A stretch of 64,000 nucleotides of DNA. Origin: Nematostella vectensis (lineage: Eukaryota > Cnidaria > Anthozoa > Actiniaria > Edwardsiidae). The translations under genes were made by a program, and so were the position numbers. The notes below the pieces were generated by a model that had not been told where the DNA came from, did no database searches, and was given only the letters and a program-made list of their open reading frames with translations. How positions within the stretch are numbered: the first letter of the stretch is position 1; each line of letters starts with the position of its first letter. The DNA lies in contig NC_064044.1 in assembly GCF_932526225.1 (NCBI RefSeq), positions 9,648,538 through 9,712,537 on the forward strand, given 5' to 3'. This document shows positions 11,701 to 22,074 of the stretch, one piece after another.

Positions 11701-14700
11701 TGTGAATGGGAAAATTTGATCGGTGTGAATCGTGATCTGTGCTCTTTAAAAATCATGAATCGTGATTTCCAAGTAAAGATTAATCCTTGTCGTCAGTTTA
11801 TCGTGAAACATGATTTCCAATTTTTGCGACTCGTGAAATGTACAGGGGACATCCCCCCCCCCATTACCGCCCCTGCAGTATGACATCCTAATCTGGCCCC
11901 AAGTCTAAAAAACACTAGTTTTCAGTTAAAAGTTTAATCTTTCACCCATGCATATCTGGCCCTAAGTCTACAAAGTGCTGTTGTCAGATAACTTACGTAT
12001 TTTTATTATTCCAGTACGACATCCGTATCTGGCCCTAAGTCTACAAAGCGCTGTTGTCAGATAATTCATGTATTTTTTTATTCCAGTATGATATCCGTAT
12101 CTGTCCCTAAGTCTACAAAGCGCTGTTGTCAGATAATTCATGTATTTTTTATTCCAGTATGACATCCGTATCTGGCCCTAAGTCTACAAAGCGCTGTTGT
12201 CAGATAATTCATGTATATTTTTATTCCAGTATGATATCCGTATCTGGCCCCAAGTCTACAAAGCGCTGTTGTCAGATAATTCATGTATTTTTTATTCCAG
12301 TATGACATCCGTATCTGGCCCCAAGTCTACAAAGCGCTGTTGTCAGATAATTCATGTATTTTTTATTCCAGTATGACATCCGTATCTGGCCCCAAGTCTA
12401 CAAAGCGCTGTTGTCAGATAATTCATGTATTTTTTATTCCAGTATGACATCCGTATCTGGCCCCAAGTCTACAAAGCGCTGGTTTCAGGATCCAACCAGC
12501 AAGAGATGAGTCTGCGAGCCTTAAAGAAAGAGCCGAGTGATGCTGGTGAGAAGATTGACAGCAAAAAACTAAGAGCTTCCTTTGAGAGAGCTATCCCAGT
12601 CAAAAGAGCAATCAAGCGCCGCTATCGAGAATTCATGGAACTGCATAGCAGGCTTACAAGTGGACCACTTGCAGTGCAGATGAAAGGTTTGTAATTGGGA
12701 ACGTGATGATGGCTTTGGCATTCAGCTTGGCTTTCATGTCTGCACTGGCTTCACAGTGTACTATAAACTTACAGAACTCACATACAGTTGGATAATAATA
12801 ATTATTAAATAAGACGAAAATATGTCAGAGTCGATTTCCAGTTTTTGGTGTATTGTATTCATTGTTCTGGTATGAGATTGCGACAGTTTGGGCTTTTTGA
12901 TTCTATTCTACTTACAGAATTCACATACAGTTGGATAATAATAATTATTAAATAAGACGAAAATATGTCAGAGTCGATTTCCAGTTTTTGGTGTATTGTA
13001 TTCATTGTTCTGGTATGAGATTGCGACAGTTTGGGCTTTTTGATTCTATTCTACTTACAGAATTCACATACAGTTGGATAAAGAAAGCCCTCCCCTTATT
13101 ACCCCCTGTATCCACCCTGGTCCTTTGACTGTGTCACAAATTGCACTATACTCAACGTAAAATCAGGAAATGCAGCACATATATCACTCATTTATTAATA
13201 CAGTAAGTACAGACCTATAAAAGAATGCTGGACAAAAAAAGGAAATGGTTTGGTAATACAAAATGTAGCAGTTACCCATTAAAATGGAGCCTGGTAAATA
13301 AATGTTCCTACTGTTCTCTAGGAAGTCGTCATTTTTTACCTTTTTAGATGTACTGAAGCCAAATAGGAAATTTAACCTCCCTTTTGGAAGACTGGATAAA
13401 GAAGTGGTGGAAGGCAGAAGGATTATCTTACAGGACTACCTTGTGGTAAGGAGTTATTGCCTTTTGGGGTAAGGAGTTATTGCATTTTGGGGTAAGGTGT
13501 TAAGAAGTGGTGGAAGGCAGAAGGACTATCTTACAGGACTACCTTGGGGTAAGGAGTTATTGCCTTTTGGGGTGAGGAGTTACTGTTTTATGAGAAAATA
13601 CACCAGCACAGGATTTTATATCTCATCTATCAAAACGGAGTTGTTTTTAAAAGGTTTCAAGCATTTGTTGATGCAAAAGTACTATCTTTATTTAAGAATT
13701 AGTTTTACAGTGGTTACAGAACAGTTGTGTTACACTTTGGTTTGATTTTCAAATCGTCACTGAAGCAACTCTGTTTGGTGCTTTTTATTAGTTTGGTATC
13801 CACATCTTGCATTCTAGAAAAACTACTTAGTAACCGATAGTGAGGTCATGCTGTGAAATATCAAACATTGGCTTTGGCTTATTAGAAAAGGCTTTGCGAG
13901 ATTATGTGGCATTTTTATATGTATGATATTTTTGGTTATGATAATTTTTGCCATCTGAGGCAATACGGGAATGCCATGATTACCAATTAGCCAATTGCAG
14001 CACGCCAACAGTCCTTGCCATTTAATAATAGTGCCTTCCCCACCCCGCCTTTATCCCATCACATTTTACCTGTGATAACATTCGATCTGCAGCCCCTTTC
14101 TCATGTCCGGAAGAAAACTGGTGTTATTGGAAGTAAACTGATATTAGCTTTAATGGTAAGCAGTGCTGCTCCAGTTTCTCACAAAAAAAAAATCCCTGAC
14201 TGTTTCAGAGTTTGGTATCCAAGCCGGATCTTCGCAACAGCATGGATCTTCAGCAGTTCCTCGGTGTCATTAGTTCTGATGTGTCTTTCATAAAACCCAG
14301 TGTTGCACAGATTATCAACCAAACAGTGCATGTCCCAAGAGTGGATAAGGTAGTGTGTTGACATTTGTTGTCCTTTACCTTTCTAACATCTTCTTTGGAA
14401 ATGGGTGGTCCCAACTTTGACTGGTGTAAGTTGTTGAGCATGGCGAACTTTCTGGATTAACTCAAAACACTAATGCCTATCTTGGCTGCTTTTTTTAGAT
14501 GCTGGGTCGACAAATGACCAAGGTGTTTGACAGCATTAAGACAGCTTTCGACTCAGGTGAGGGTATAAGCCTCCCACCCCACTCGGATCAGAGAAACTGG
14601 TTTATTTCACCAGGCACACCTCACTGTAGTTTTGTTTTCTTACAGATGCACCAGAGAGTGATAACATTCTTTCACCACCTCCTGATGACAACAGCTCTCC

Positions 14701-17649
14701 TTGGAAATTGGCATATTCCAAACATGCACAGGTAAGCAGAACAGAGATAGACTGTGCAATTCTCATGGTAAGTGCATTAAACGTTGGTGATTTTTCCCTG
14801 ACAGGGTAATGGGGATCATACGTTTACACCAGCGGAACACTTTGATGCCTTTCTCGAGAATTTCCTAGCATACAATCCAGTAAGAGCAGAGCCTGATGAT
14901 GACTTCCAAGATGATCAGGAGGAAATAGAAGAGCATCGCTTGTCACCATCACCATGGTTACACTCTGCCCTTCATGATGACTACAGCAGTGACGACGACC
15001 TCATGCTAAATTACCTAGGGCCAGGGTCTGCAGGATCAGCTGGTGATAGCAGTGAGAGCCCAAATGACCACTCAGTTACATCACTTGCTTCATCCGATGA
15101 GGGACTGTATGATGCTTTCGGACAAAGTTCGCCTGTTAATACCTCTTTTCCTATGTCTGCAAGTACTGGATGCTTGAAAGAAAAGCTGGAAAATTCCACC
15201 TTTTGGGACCAGTCACCACCCAGTGACCTGGGTTCAAGCTTGGCTTCATGTAAATCTGATGATGAGGATGCTAATTATAGAGCATCTCTTCACTTACCCT
15301 TTTCCAAGAAGAATCTGGACCAAAAATGGAAAAGCGCCTCTGATAAGATGAAAGAGAGAAAGTCTAAGTCTGTAGAGAACGTGGCTGCCGCAAAAGATAA
15401 GATGAAGGCCTTCAAGGGGGAGAAGTTTACCATGGATAAGCTCAAACAGGCAGCACACCAAGTGCAACAGAAACAGAAGCAGTCACGAGAAAGTCTTCAT
15501 GCTGTGAGTGAAAGAGTCAAGGCAGTTAAAGATGAAAAGTTGAAGCATGCGGCAGAAGAGCTAAAGCACATAAAACAGGAAGCCACGAAGGAAAACCTGC
15601 AAGCTGCAAAGGAAAGGATGAAGGCATTGAAGGACGAGAAGTTGAAGCACGCTACACAAGAGCTGAGACAATTGAAGGAGGAATCCGCTGAGACTTTTGA
15701 GGGTACAAGAGAGAAGATGAAAGTGTTAACAAATGACAAGCTCAAGGAAGCAGCTGAGCAGGTAAAACAAAAGAAACATGAATCAAGGGAGAATTTAAAG
15801 GCAGCTAAAGATAAAATGAAGTCTCTAAATGTCGAGAAGCTTAAAGAAGCTGCAAAACACGCCAAACAGGCACAGGCTGAATCTATGGAAAGTACTATAC
15901 ATAAAGTGAAGGCTGCAAACGCAGAAAAATTCAGGCAAGTTGCTGAACAAGTTCTAGAGAAAAAACATGAGTCAGAAGAGAAGATTCATGCGGCAAAAGA
16001 AAAGGTTAAAGTAATGAAAGATGAAAAACTTAAACATGCTGCAGAACAAATCAAGCAACGAAAATGTGAGTCGGCAGAGAGCCTACATGCTGCCAAAGAG
16101 AAGGCAAGATCTCTCAAGGACAATCTACCCAACCCTAAGATCATCGTAAAAGAGCACATGCCCCATGTGGGTCCCACCTTGACCCCTCTCCTGTCTTCAA
16201 GGATGCCCAACAAGGGAGAGGTTTATCGGCGACTACATAACACCAAGGCAGACTTGCCTTTAGCCATGTCAAACTCTGATGAGCCAAGTTCTGAGGTACA
16301 AGGTGCTGCAACTGATATCCAGCCAGGGGAGCCACAGTGTCCACTGTCTGAGGCCATCCTTGCACTGACTTGTGAGGTGCTGAAAGGGAGGGGCTCATGG
16401 GCAAGTTTGGAGAGGGTCCAGCAGGGATTCCTTGGAGTCTTTAGTGGACTTTTTGAATGGTAAGTGAAAGAGCCCTAATCATCCACATCTTTATTATTGT
16501 TTTGAGTTCAATTTTGACAAAATAGAAAAACAAATTTTGAATAAGGGCAGGGGGGTTGGCGAGGAGATGTTAGCAGTACTGCTTTTTAAACAATATTTTA
16601 TGTTGGCAGCCTCATCTTTACAGGCGGAAACTCCTTTTCAATGTTAACAATGTTGTAAATTGTGTAGTCAACTTCAGTCTTGCTTGGTTGGACGTTCCAC
16701 CTAATTCATTCATTAACAACCTACATGCTTTGCTGCATCAACAGGTTTATTCGGCGTGAAATAGATGACTTGTTCACAGATGACAATTGGGGTGTGTACC
16801 TGTCAAATCTCAATGAGATCATCTGGCCTGATGGCAAACTTAGAGAACCTCCAGTACAACCCAAAACAGATGATGAGAAAGACCAAACGAAAAAGATAGC
16901 AGTAAAAATGCTTATGGAGTTTTTCCCAGGTCAGTAGAGAATGTTTTGGGTGGGGTTTGTATCATGTGGAAGTGAGGTTGATGATCTTGCTGTTGTTAAG
17001 GTGGGTTTGAAGATGATTATAGAGATAATTAGTTTTGTTGCAGTGGTTGTATTGATAATGGTGGCTTTTCTTATGTTCCTGATGATTACAGTATATTGGT
17101 AAATGCTCATGGTATGCGATAAAAATAATGGTGGTAATGTACTTGATTATGGCCTTGATATGATGATGATTGTTGATCTTGGTAGTTGTGATGGTGTGAA
17201 TGGTAACAATGATTGCTCACTGTGTTATTTTGACAGAGTTATTTAGTCTGGCTGTTGGCTCACAGTTGTACAAAGAGTGTGCAGATAACGTGGTAGAGTC
17301 TCTTCAAAATCCAGCTATCAACAGGTAAGCACACTGCATGTTTTAGTCATTTCCATGAGCATGGTCTATTACTAATAATATCAATGCCAGTCTTAAAAGT
17401 CTCAAATGTAGAATCACACAGCGTTCCAATTTAATTATAGCCTTATATTGGTTGTTTTCATCCTTTAAAAATCATACACAAATCATGAAGTAGGAAAAGA
17501 ACAATTGGGTACAGCTATTGAAAAGAAGTCACCACTTGCAATCACCACTTATTCCTAGTTTTTTGCTTCTTCTTAGAATTCTGGTCTATTTGTTGGTTGA
17601 GGCTTTTTTAGCAGAGTTTATCCCCGAGCTTCAGTGTGCATCATTGTGA
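5710..17649 (+). CDS. SNX19: Sorting nexin 19 homologue, 11 exons, with a large inserted repeat block
   Basis: Exons: 5710-8179, 8749-8963, 12443-12686, 13348-13445, 14209-14349, 14499-14556, 14646-14731, 14805-16459, 16745-16929, 17237-17324, 17577-17649. All junctions are GT-AG with matching phases and join to 5,313 nt (1,770 residues). The start is the ATG at 5710; the frame is open further up but only from a TTG. Residues 3-45 form a hydrophobic membrane hairpin. A PXA domain follows (about 90-275), then a long Ser-rich acidic linker. The PX domain is spread over exons 2-4 and keeps the phosphoinositide-site motif RRYREF and the later VEGRR. A 33-34-residue repeat block lies at about 1305-1546 and a Nexin_C domain at about 1607-1770. 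Absence of an RGS domain fits SNX19 rather than SNX13/14/25. SNX19-family proteins anchor in the ER and tether endolysosomes by PX-PI3P binding (known of the family). This one is nearly twice the human length as I remember it (about 990). If the first donor is not used, the ORF stops at 8226, giving a membrane-PXA-only protein. Confidence 0.92.
8964..11519. other. SNX19 intron 2, AT-rich, no gene
   Basis: Long AT-rich intron with poly-T/poly-A tracts and short chance ORFs. No exon, RNA gene or defined transposon is visible in this part. Degenerate copies of the 71 bp array begin near 11527. Confidence 0.6.
11998..12490 (+). repeat. 71 bp tandem array repeating the 3' splice site and start of SNX19 exon 3
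   Basis: Seven near-identical 71-72 bp units each carry a pyrimidine-rich tract, TATTCCAG and the first about 40 bases of the PX exon (TATGACATCCGTATCTGGCC). Predicted acceptor boundaries fall before 12015, 12087, 12158, 12230, 12301, 12372 and 12443; the last is the real exon 3 start. More decayed copies lie upstream (near 11527, 11884 and 11955). Only the last copy leads into the full exon. The others shift the frame, and the copy 213 nt upstream, although a multiple of three, meets a TGA in its third unit. Confidence 0.93.
12768..13077 (+). repeat. Tandem duplication, 143 bp unit, SNX19 intron 3
   Basis: A unit starting CTTACAGAA at 12768 is repeated almost exactly at 12911 and begins a third time at 13054, giving an offset of 143 bp. 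The two full copies are nearly identical, so the duplication is recent. Confidence 0.92.
13401..13592 (+). repeat. Partial tandem duplication of SNX19 exon 4 end with its 5' splice site
   Basis: The last 45 bases of exon 4 (from GAAGTGGTGG at 13401) plus the donor and the following intron are repeated 103 bp downstream (from 13504). The copy has a second GTAAGG-type donor at about 13549. Short GTAAGGAGTTATTGC repeats lie in between. The copy lacks an acceptor of its own. Using the second donor would extend the exon by 103 nt and shift the frame. Confidence 0.88.
15406..16131 (+). repeat. Coding repeats in SNX19: about seven 33-34-residue amphipathic units
   Basis: Within exon 8 about seven units of 33 or 34 residues follow each other, with a core such as KDEKLKHAAEQ then ESAESLHAAKEKA. 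The period is three 11-mers. The units are rich in Lys, Glu, Ala and His, nearly free of Pro and Gly, and predicted helical. This is the pattern of LEA group 3 and of perilipin or synuclein-like 11-mer helices. The block lies between the PX and Nexin_C domains. I know of no such block in vertebrate SNX19. Confidence 0.85.
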
Positions 17650-18307
17650 GGAGGCAAACATCACCAATCCAGACATCGTCACTGCATGTCTTGCAGTGCA
17701 GCTTATGTGTAGATTATTTAGACAAAAAGTGTATTAGAAAAGGGAGTTATGAGTTAGTCACCTTGTACAATGGCTTGCATGGTCTTAGGGTAATTAACAT
17801 TCTTGTAATTTTGTGGTTGAAAGTCAATGGTCTCCATTCATTATTCAAAGATTTTTAATTGTACATAATAGATCAAATTCTATTTCTATTTATTTTTCTT
17901 TCACATCAAAAATCAAATAAATTCATATTATTTAAATGTCTAATGCATGCAGTTCGATTTATGCTTACATCGAGTCAAATTGTTATTAGAAAAACAAGTG
18001 TATCTCTTAATATGCAAATTCAGTATAAATTGGGAAATTATTGAGATGAAAGGTGTTATGCAAAGAAATAAATTATCATAGTTCTTTCAAAATTGCTTTT
18101 GAGATGAGTGTGCCCAATTAGCTGTTCTATTAGGTGTAGCGCTCGGCCTAGAATAGGGAGATTGGGGCAAGAAAGGAGAAGCTAAGCTTTGAAATGTGCT
18201 CACTATCGCCTTTGTTTTTTCGCATAACTAAGCTCAGCTTTTCCATCTTTCATGCAACTAGCCCATGTTGAGCAGGCTAGTTATAATGTTTATCTCGGTC
18301 GTGGAAT
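17650..18307. other. SNX19 3' flank, no gene
   Basis: AT-rich sequence following the SNX19 stop, presumably its 3' UTR and the spacer to convergent IMPACT. Candidate AATAAA signals occur (for example near 17918 and 18067). No ORF of note. Confidence 0.45.
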
Positions 18308-18649
18308 GGAGTCTGGGTAAACCCAGAGAGTAGAGAGTCAGAGGGCGAGACTCGAGACTGAGGGTCGAGACTCGAGACTGAAATGTGGAATACCGAAGTC
18401 TTCTTCCAATTGTCATAAAATGCTGTGGCTATGCAATGTTTTATAGCGAGAAAAAAGTAAAACTAATTTGGAAATCCAGAAATCATATTTTCAAGATTTC
18501 AGATATCTCTATCGACTCTCAGCATTTCAGTCTCGACTCTTGGTCTAACAGTCTCGACTCTCAGCATTTCAGTCTCGAGTCTCGGCCCTCAGTCTCGAGT
18601 CTTGCCCTCTGAATCTCTACTCTCGAATCTCGGGGTTTACCCAGACTCC
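18308..18649. mobile_element. Inverted-repeat MITE with GTCTCGACTC-type internal repeats
   Basis: Ends match as inverted repeats: GGAGTCTGGGTAAACCC at 18308 and its complement ending at 18649. The flanks GTGGAAT and GTGGATT could be a 7-8 bp target duplication with one mismatch, which would suit hAT-like elements. The interior has many copies of GAGACTCGAGACTGA on both strands, so it can fold back on itself. No protein is encoded. Confidence 0.7.
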
Positions 18650-18724
18650 GTGGATTGCATTATTACTTTATGTGAATATCATATTACATGGTGTGACTTG
18701 TGAATACAACAAATAACATAGTTT

Positions 18725-20119
18725 TTATTTGTGCTTCTTGCTTTTCCCTTTCCCCTTAGTCTTCCCACCCTTGCCTTCGTCCACCTCCTTATCTAGCAAG
18801 CCCACAGATTTAATTAACTCTCTAGCACTGTTATTGATATGTTTGAATCTGTCTGGGCCCAACAAGATTCCACCATACCAACGACTTACAACAACAACTA
18901 CATTTTTGACTTGAAGAATTTCTAACAGGTGCAGGAGTCTTGACCCAGCAGCAGATTCGCCATCGTCATCACAGTCTTGTATAAATGCATCTCTCTCTTC
19001 ATTATAAATTCTATAAGCCATTATATTATGTGTTGCATGGGCTATCTTCTTATTTAATTTTAGTTCATGTAACATCTCTCTTACTTCAGCCTCTTTAGTA
19101 ACAAATGCCAAATGAGACTGGAATGTGCTTTTTCTTTCTGTGAATGGTTCACCGTGGATGATTTCTATACTAGAAGAAGCATCGAGCACATTTTTGCTGT
19201 TGTAATCAAATTTGCTTCCTGAGTTATCTTTGCTAGTAGTCTCCTCAAAACCCTTGTCATCAGTTGGATATACTTCAATGGAGGTGTCAGGTCTTTCAAT
19301 TGTCTTTTTTTCTGAAAGGTAGAAGCACAGGATGAGTGAAATTACTTTTGTATTAGAATTTAAGCCCCCCACCACACACACAAACACACACACCACCACC
19401 ACTCCTTTGGATAAGGGTAGTTAAGGGGAGGGGGGGGGGGGGCGTTTATCCATATAACGGACCATTTTCTCTTAGGTAGCTCGTCCTAGCCTGCCCGCAG
19501 GCGGACCTTCAAGACGTGGGGTGGTTCTTCCAAACCCCCCTGTCTACGGGCCTGATATCTATGCCATGGAAATTGGCAAATATCCCCCTAACCCCCTTCT
19601 AACCTCTAATTTCTTTTTGGTACCAGGTCTGTTTTATTTAGTTTTGTTTTTCTAGACTCGCAATATGGCAAGAAAGGTTAAAGGGCCCCTACCTATTCCT
19701 CATCCTCCCCTCCCCCATTGCCAGTCCCTACCACCTGTGCGTGTTGTTTCCTCCTTTTGTTTCTCCTTGACTTTCTCATCCACCATCTCCCTCAGCTTTT
19801 CCACCCACTGATACAGCACGATCTCCCCCTGATTTTCCTTGTAAATGGCGTACAGCCCCTCCATAGCTTCTCTCATCTCAACGCTAGTCATCCAAACTGA
19901 ATGAATCTCAAATACGGGGGGTGCCTGACTAGGGTACTGAGGGGGTAGTAGTAGTTGCATAGTAAGAGAATACAAAGGATCGTTTTCGCTTTTGATTCGT
20001 ATCTCGTACATTCTGCTTGACTCGTCAATGCTTGCAAAATCTTCTCCGTAGATCGCAGATAAGGCTTCGACTTCCTCGCATTGTCGGACGAGATTTTCGT
20101 CGTCCTTGCTTGTTGCCAT
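18725..20119 (-). CDS. IMPACT: IMPACT/YIH1 homologue, RWD plus UPF0029 domains, two exons
   Basis: Exon 1 is 20119-19735 and exon 2 is 19311-18725 on the minus strand. The GT-AG junction is phase 1 (G plus AA gives Glu) and yields 323 residues, close to vertebrate IMPACT. Exon 1 encodes an RWD domain (EALSAIYGEDF at its start, LPPQYPSQAPP in the middle). Exon 2 encodes the conserved C-terminal domain with QDCDDDGESAAGSR and SRWYGGILLGPDRF, followed by a Lys/Gly-rich basic tail. IMPACT proteins bind GCN1 through the RWD region and block activation of the eIF2-alpha kinase GCN2 (known of the family). I chose the ATG at 20119 (AAAATGG context); an upstream in-frame start would add only ten residues. 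It is convergent with SNX19 and divergent from TMEM60. Confidence 0.93.
19480..19625. repeat. Short dispersed repeat in IMPACT intron
   Basis: Sequence with ACCATTTTCTCTTAG, GGACCTTCAAG and CCAAACCCCCC recurs at about 42960-43125 in SDF2 intron 5 in the same order. The two copies are one non-coding repeat family, with C/G runs and a terminal CTAC-GGCCTG motif. Confidence 0.65.
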
Positions 20120-20549
20120 TTTTCTCAAATATAAACACGTATTACACAAATCCCTCCAAGTAAAGCTGTTTTTGGGTATCAGACAGCTCCAGTCAGACTG
20201 ATTTTTTTATGCATTCTGAGTCAATTTCAGGTGAATTTAAATCCCACCTGAAAGTCAGCTGTTTCTCTTCGAAGCCGCCATGTTTTTAGCCTCGACCTCA
20301 CGCAAAAAGTTCGGACTTCCCGACGGATCCATACGATTTTTTTCAGGAATTGTTGGGTTTTTCTTTTCTCATTATACAAACAAAACTAACAGAATCAAAC
20401 GCATGGTAGTAACATGTTTTAGTGAAAGTGCATCGTCGTCTTCATTGTCTTATCTTGGATAATTTTGAATGTATTTTTTGATCGGATGAATTTCGGAAAG
20501 TTATCGGGTCATGTCCAGCCCCCCTTGATCGCGCCGAAAGAAAAACAAG
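20120..20549. promoter_or_regulatory. Shared bidirectional promoter region of IMPACT and TMEM60
   Basis: The two start codons lie 430 bp apart, head to head, with no repeat between them. A divergent promoter is inferred from this spacing. No TATA box or other specific element was identified. Confidence 0.5.
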
Positions 20550-20939
20550 ATGGCACGCTTGCATCGCATCTGGTCGATTTGGTTCGTAGCTTTGCCGTTT
20601 TTAATCTTTCTCATTATTCGTCTCGACAGACAAACGGATTGGACATGGTTCTTCATCCTTATTCCTTTCTTTCTGTTTGATTTCATTCTCCTCGCCTACG
20701 TCGTCCTCAGATTTATTCAGCATCTGAAAAATGGATTCGACGCAAACAGTGTTAGCTTGAAGCGAAAGGTTTGGATTTTTACATTGGCTTGCTCAAGCCT
20801 GGCATTCCTTATCGTGCTAGCCGCCAAGCTGGAAAATATCATAAATGTGTCTTATTACTACGTGTTTATCCCTTTGTGGTTGTTTTTGTTCGGGTTGACT
20901 TGTGACTTCACAGCACTAGTATGGATGAATGCCAGATGA
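20550..20939 (+). CDS. TMEM60: TMEM60-like four-pass membrane protein, intronless
   Basis: A single-exon ORF of 129 residues with four hydrophobic segments: WFVALPFLIFLIIRLD, WTWFFILIPFFLFDFILLAYVV, IFTLACSSLAFLIVLAAKLE and YYVFIPLWLFLFGL (parts given). The landmarks RLD..TDW.WFFILIP, NGFD, AKLE and YVFIPLW match vertebrate TMEM60 (133 residues, also encoded in one exon, from memory). Function of the family is not established. The ATG sits in an AAGATGG context. Hydrophobic helices are short-looped, so most of the protein is in the membrane. Confidence 0.88.
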   Translation: MARLHRIWSIWFVALPFLIFLIIRLDRQTDWTWFFILIPFFLFDFILLAYVVLRFIQHLKNGFDANSVSLKRKVWIFTLACSSLAFLIVLAAKLENIINVSYYYVFIPLWLFLFGLTCDFTALVWMNAR

Positions 20940-21411
20940 TGCAGAAGATGGAAGGCAATCTAGAAGGAAGGCAATCTAGATCTACCGTGACGGAATCTCT
21001 CCAAGTCTCACTCTAATCTAGTGTCACCAACATCCTGTATCTTCTCATGGTATTATACACATGAACAAGAGTGTGGCGATCATTTGAAATGGGGTCGATG
21101 GATTAAGAAATTTGCGGTTTGAAAGGGAGATAGTAATATTTAAACAAGAGCTTTTCCCATTTGATGATGTAGATGATCATTTATCGGCAGAGAAGAACCT
21201 GATAAACTCTGGTAACTGCTAAGGAGTAAACAAAAAGTGCATTGGTTGTTCAACCAGCATCTTCATTAAAATCAATGTTATGATTGGCAAAAAGATAAAG
21301 TGTAATAAGAACAAGTTACCAAAAAGCAATTATCAATCAAATTGTAAGATATGTATATAAAAGATTATGAAACTGATTGGCTGACAAAATGAAATATTAC
21401 CAGGGCTTTCA
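20940..21411. other. TMEM60 3' flank, no gene
   Basis: No coding signal. Presumably the TMEM60 3' UTR, with AT-rich sequence up to the next MITE. Confidence 0.45.
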
Positions 21412-21415
21412 TTAA

Positions 21416-22070
21416 GGTAATTCCCTTGAACTGCACTGCGCACCCCTTCTGCGCATAGTGGCGCGCGCTGTTTGTTCGAGTTTTCTGGTATTAAGTGTGC
21501 GCGTGCGCCACAGTTGTACAAGAAAACACAGCAAAAGGCGCGCATTTTTTACTTAAAATCGCTTTGACAGAAAAACGAAGTCAGTTACCCCCATTGTTTA
21601 TTTGCTCAAATAGTTAAATATATGCGGAAAACTGATATACTGAAAGAAGAAAAAAAGTTGGGTTGTATTAGTTTTGTTATTTCTCTTAAAAGCCGTAAAA
21701 ATACTTCAAAATGGCGCTTTTTACCGTATGAATAGTGGTGAAAACAATGTCTTTTTGTGCGATCTCTTAAAATTTGGATTTGTTTTGAACATTAGCTACT
21801 ACAGGTTATTGTTTAGGAGATCGGATTTTGGCAGCTAGACAAACAGAACTTAATTTTCTAAAGACTATAGGCACTCTTTTTGAAAACTAAGAGTTGGGAT
21901 TTTTCCTTGCGCGATCAGTAAAAACGCGTCAACTCTACGCCCCTCTGTTGTGAAAACGGGGTCGGTACCCCTATTTTTTTATTACATTTTTTGAAAGCCC
22001 TTAGCTTCAATATTGTTTATGCCAAGTTTTAAAAAATTCTGGGTTGTAGAACTATTTCAAGGGAATTACC
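21416..22070. mobile_element. TTAA-flanked MITE with 15 bp perfect inverted ends
   Basis: GGTAATTCCCTTGAA at 21416-21430 is exactly mirrored by TTCAAGGGAATTACC at 22056-22070, and TTAA stands directly outside both ends (21412-21415, 22071-22074). At 655 bp with no protein this is a non-autonomous element with a piggyBac-type target duplication. The flanks CAGGGCTTTCATTAA and CCAGGACTTTCATTAA are also similar to each other, so it may have landed in another repeat. Confidence 0.8.
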
Positions 22071-22074
22071 TTAA

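Noticed and set aside
11998-12442. CRISPR-like array
   Set aside because: Whole units repeat without unique spacers, in an animal intron. It is a duplicated splice acceptor.
14940-16463. Stand-alone LEA-like repeat protein
   Set aside because: The ORF is the middle of SNX19 exon 8. Phases on both sides match neighbouring exons and the Nexin_C domain continues after it.
21333-21545. Minus-strand 70-codon ORF
   Set aside because: Lies across the end of the TTAA MITE. Composition is non-protein-like.
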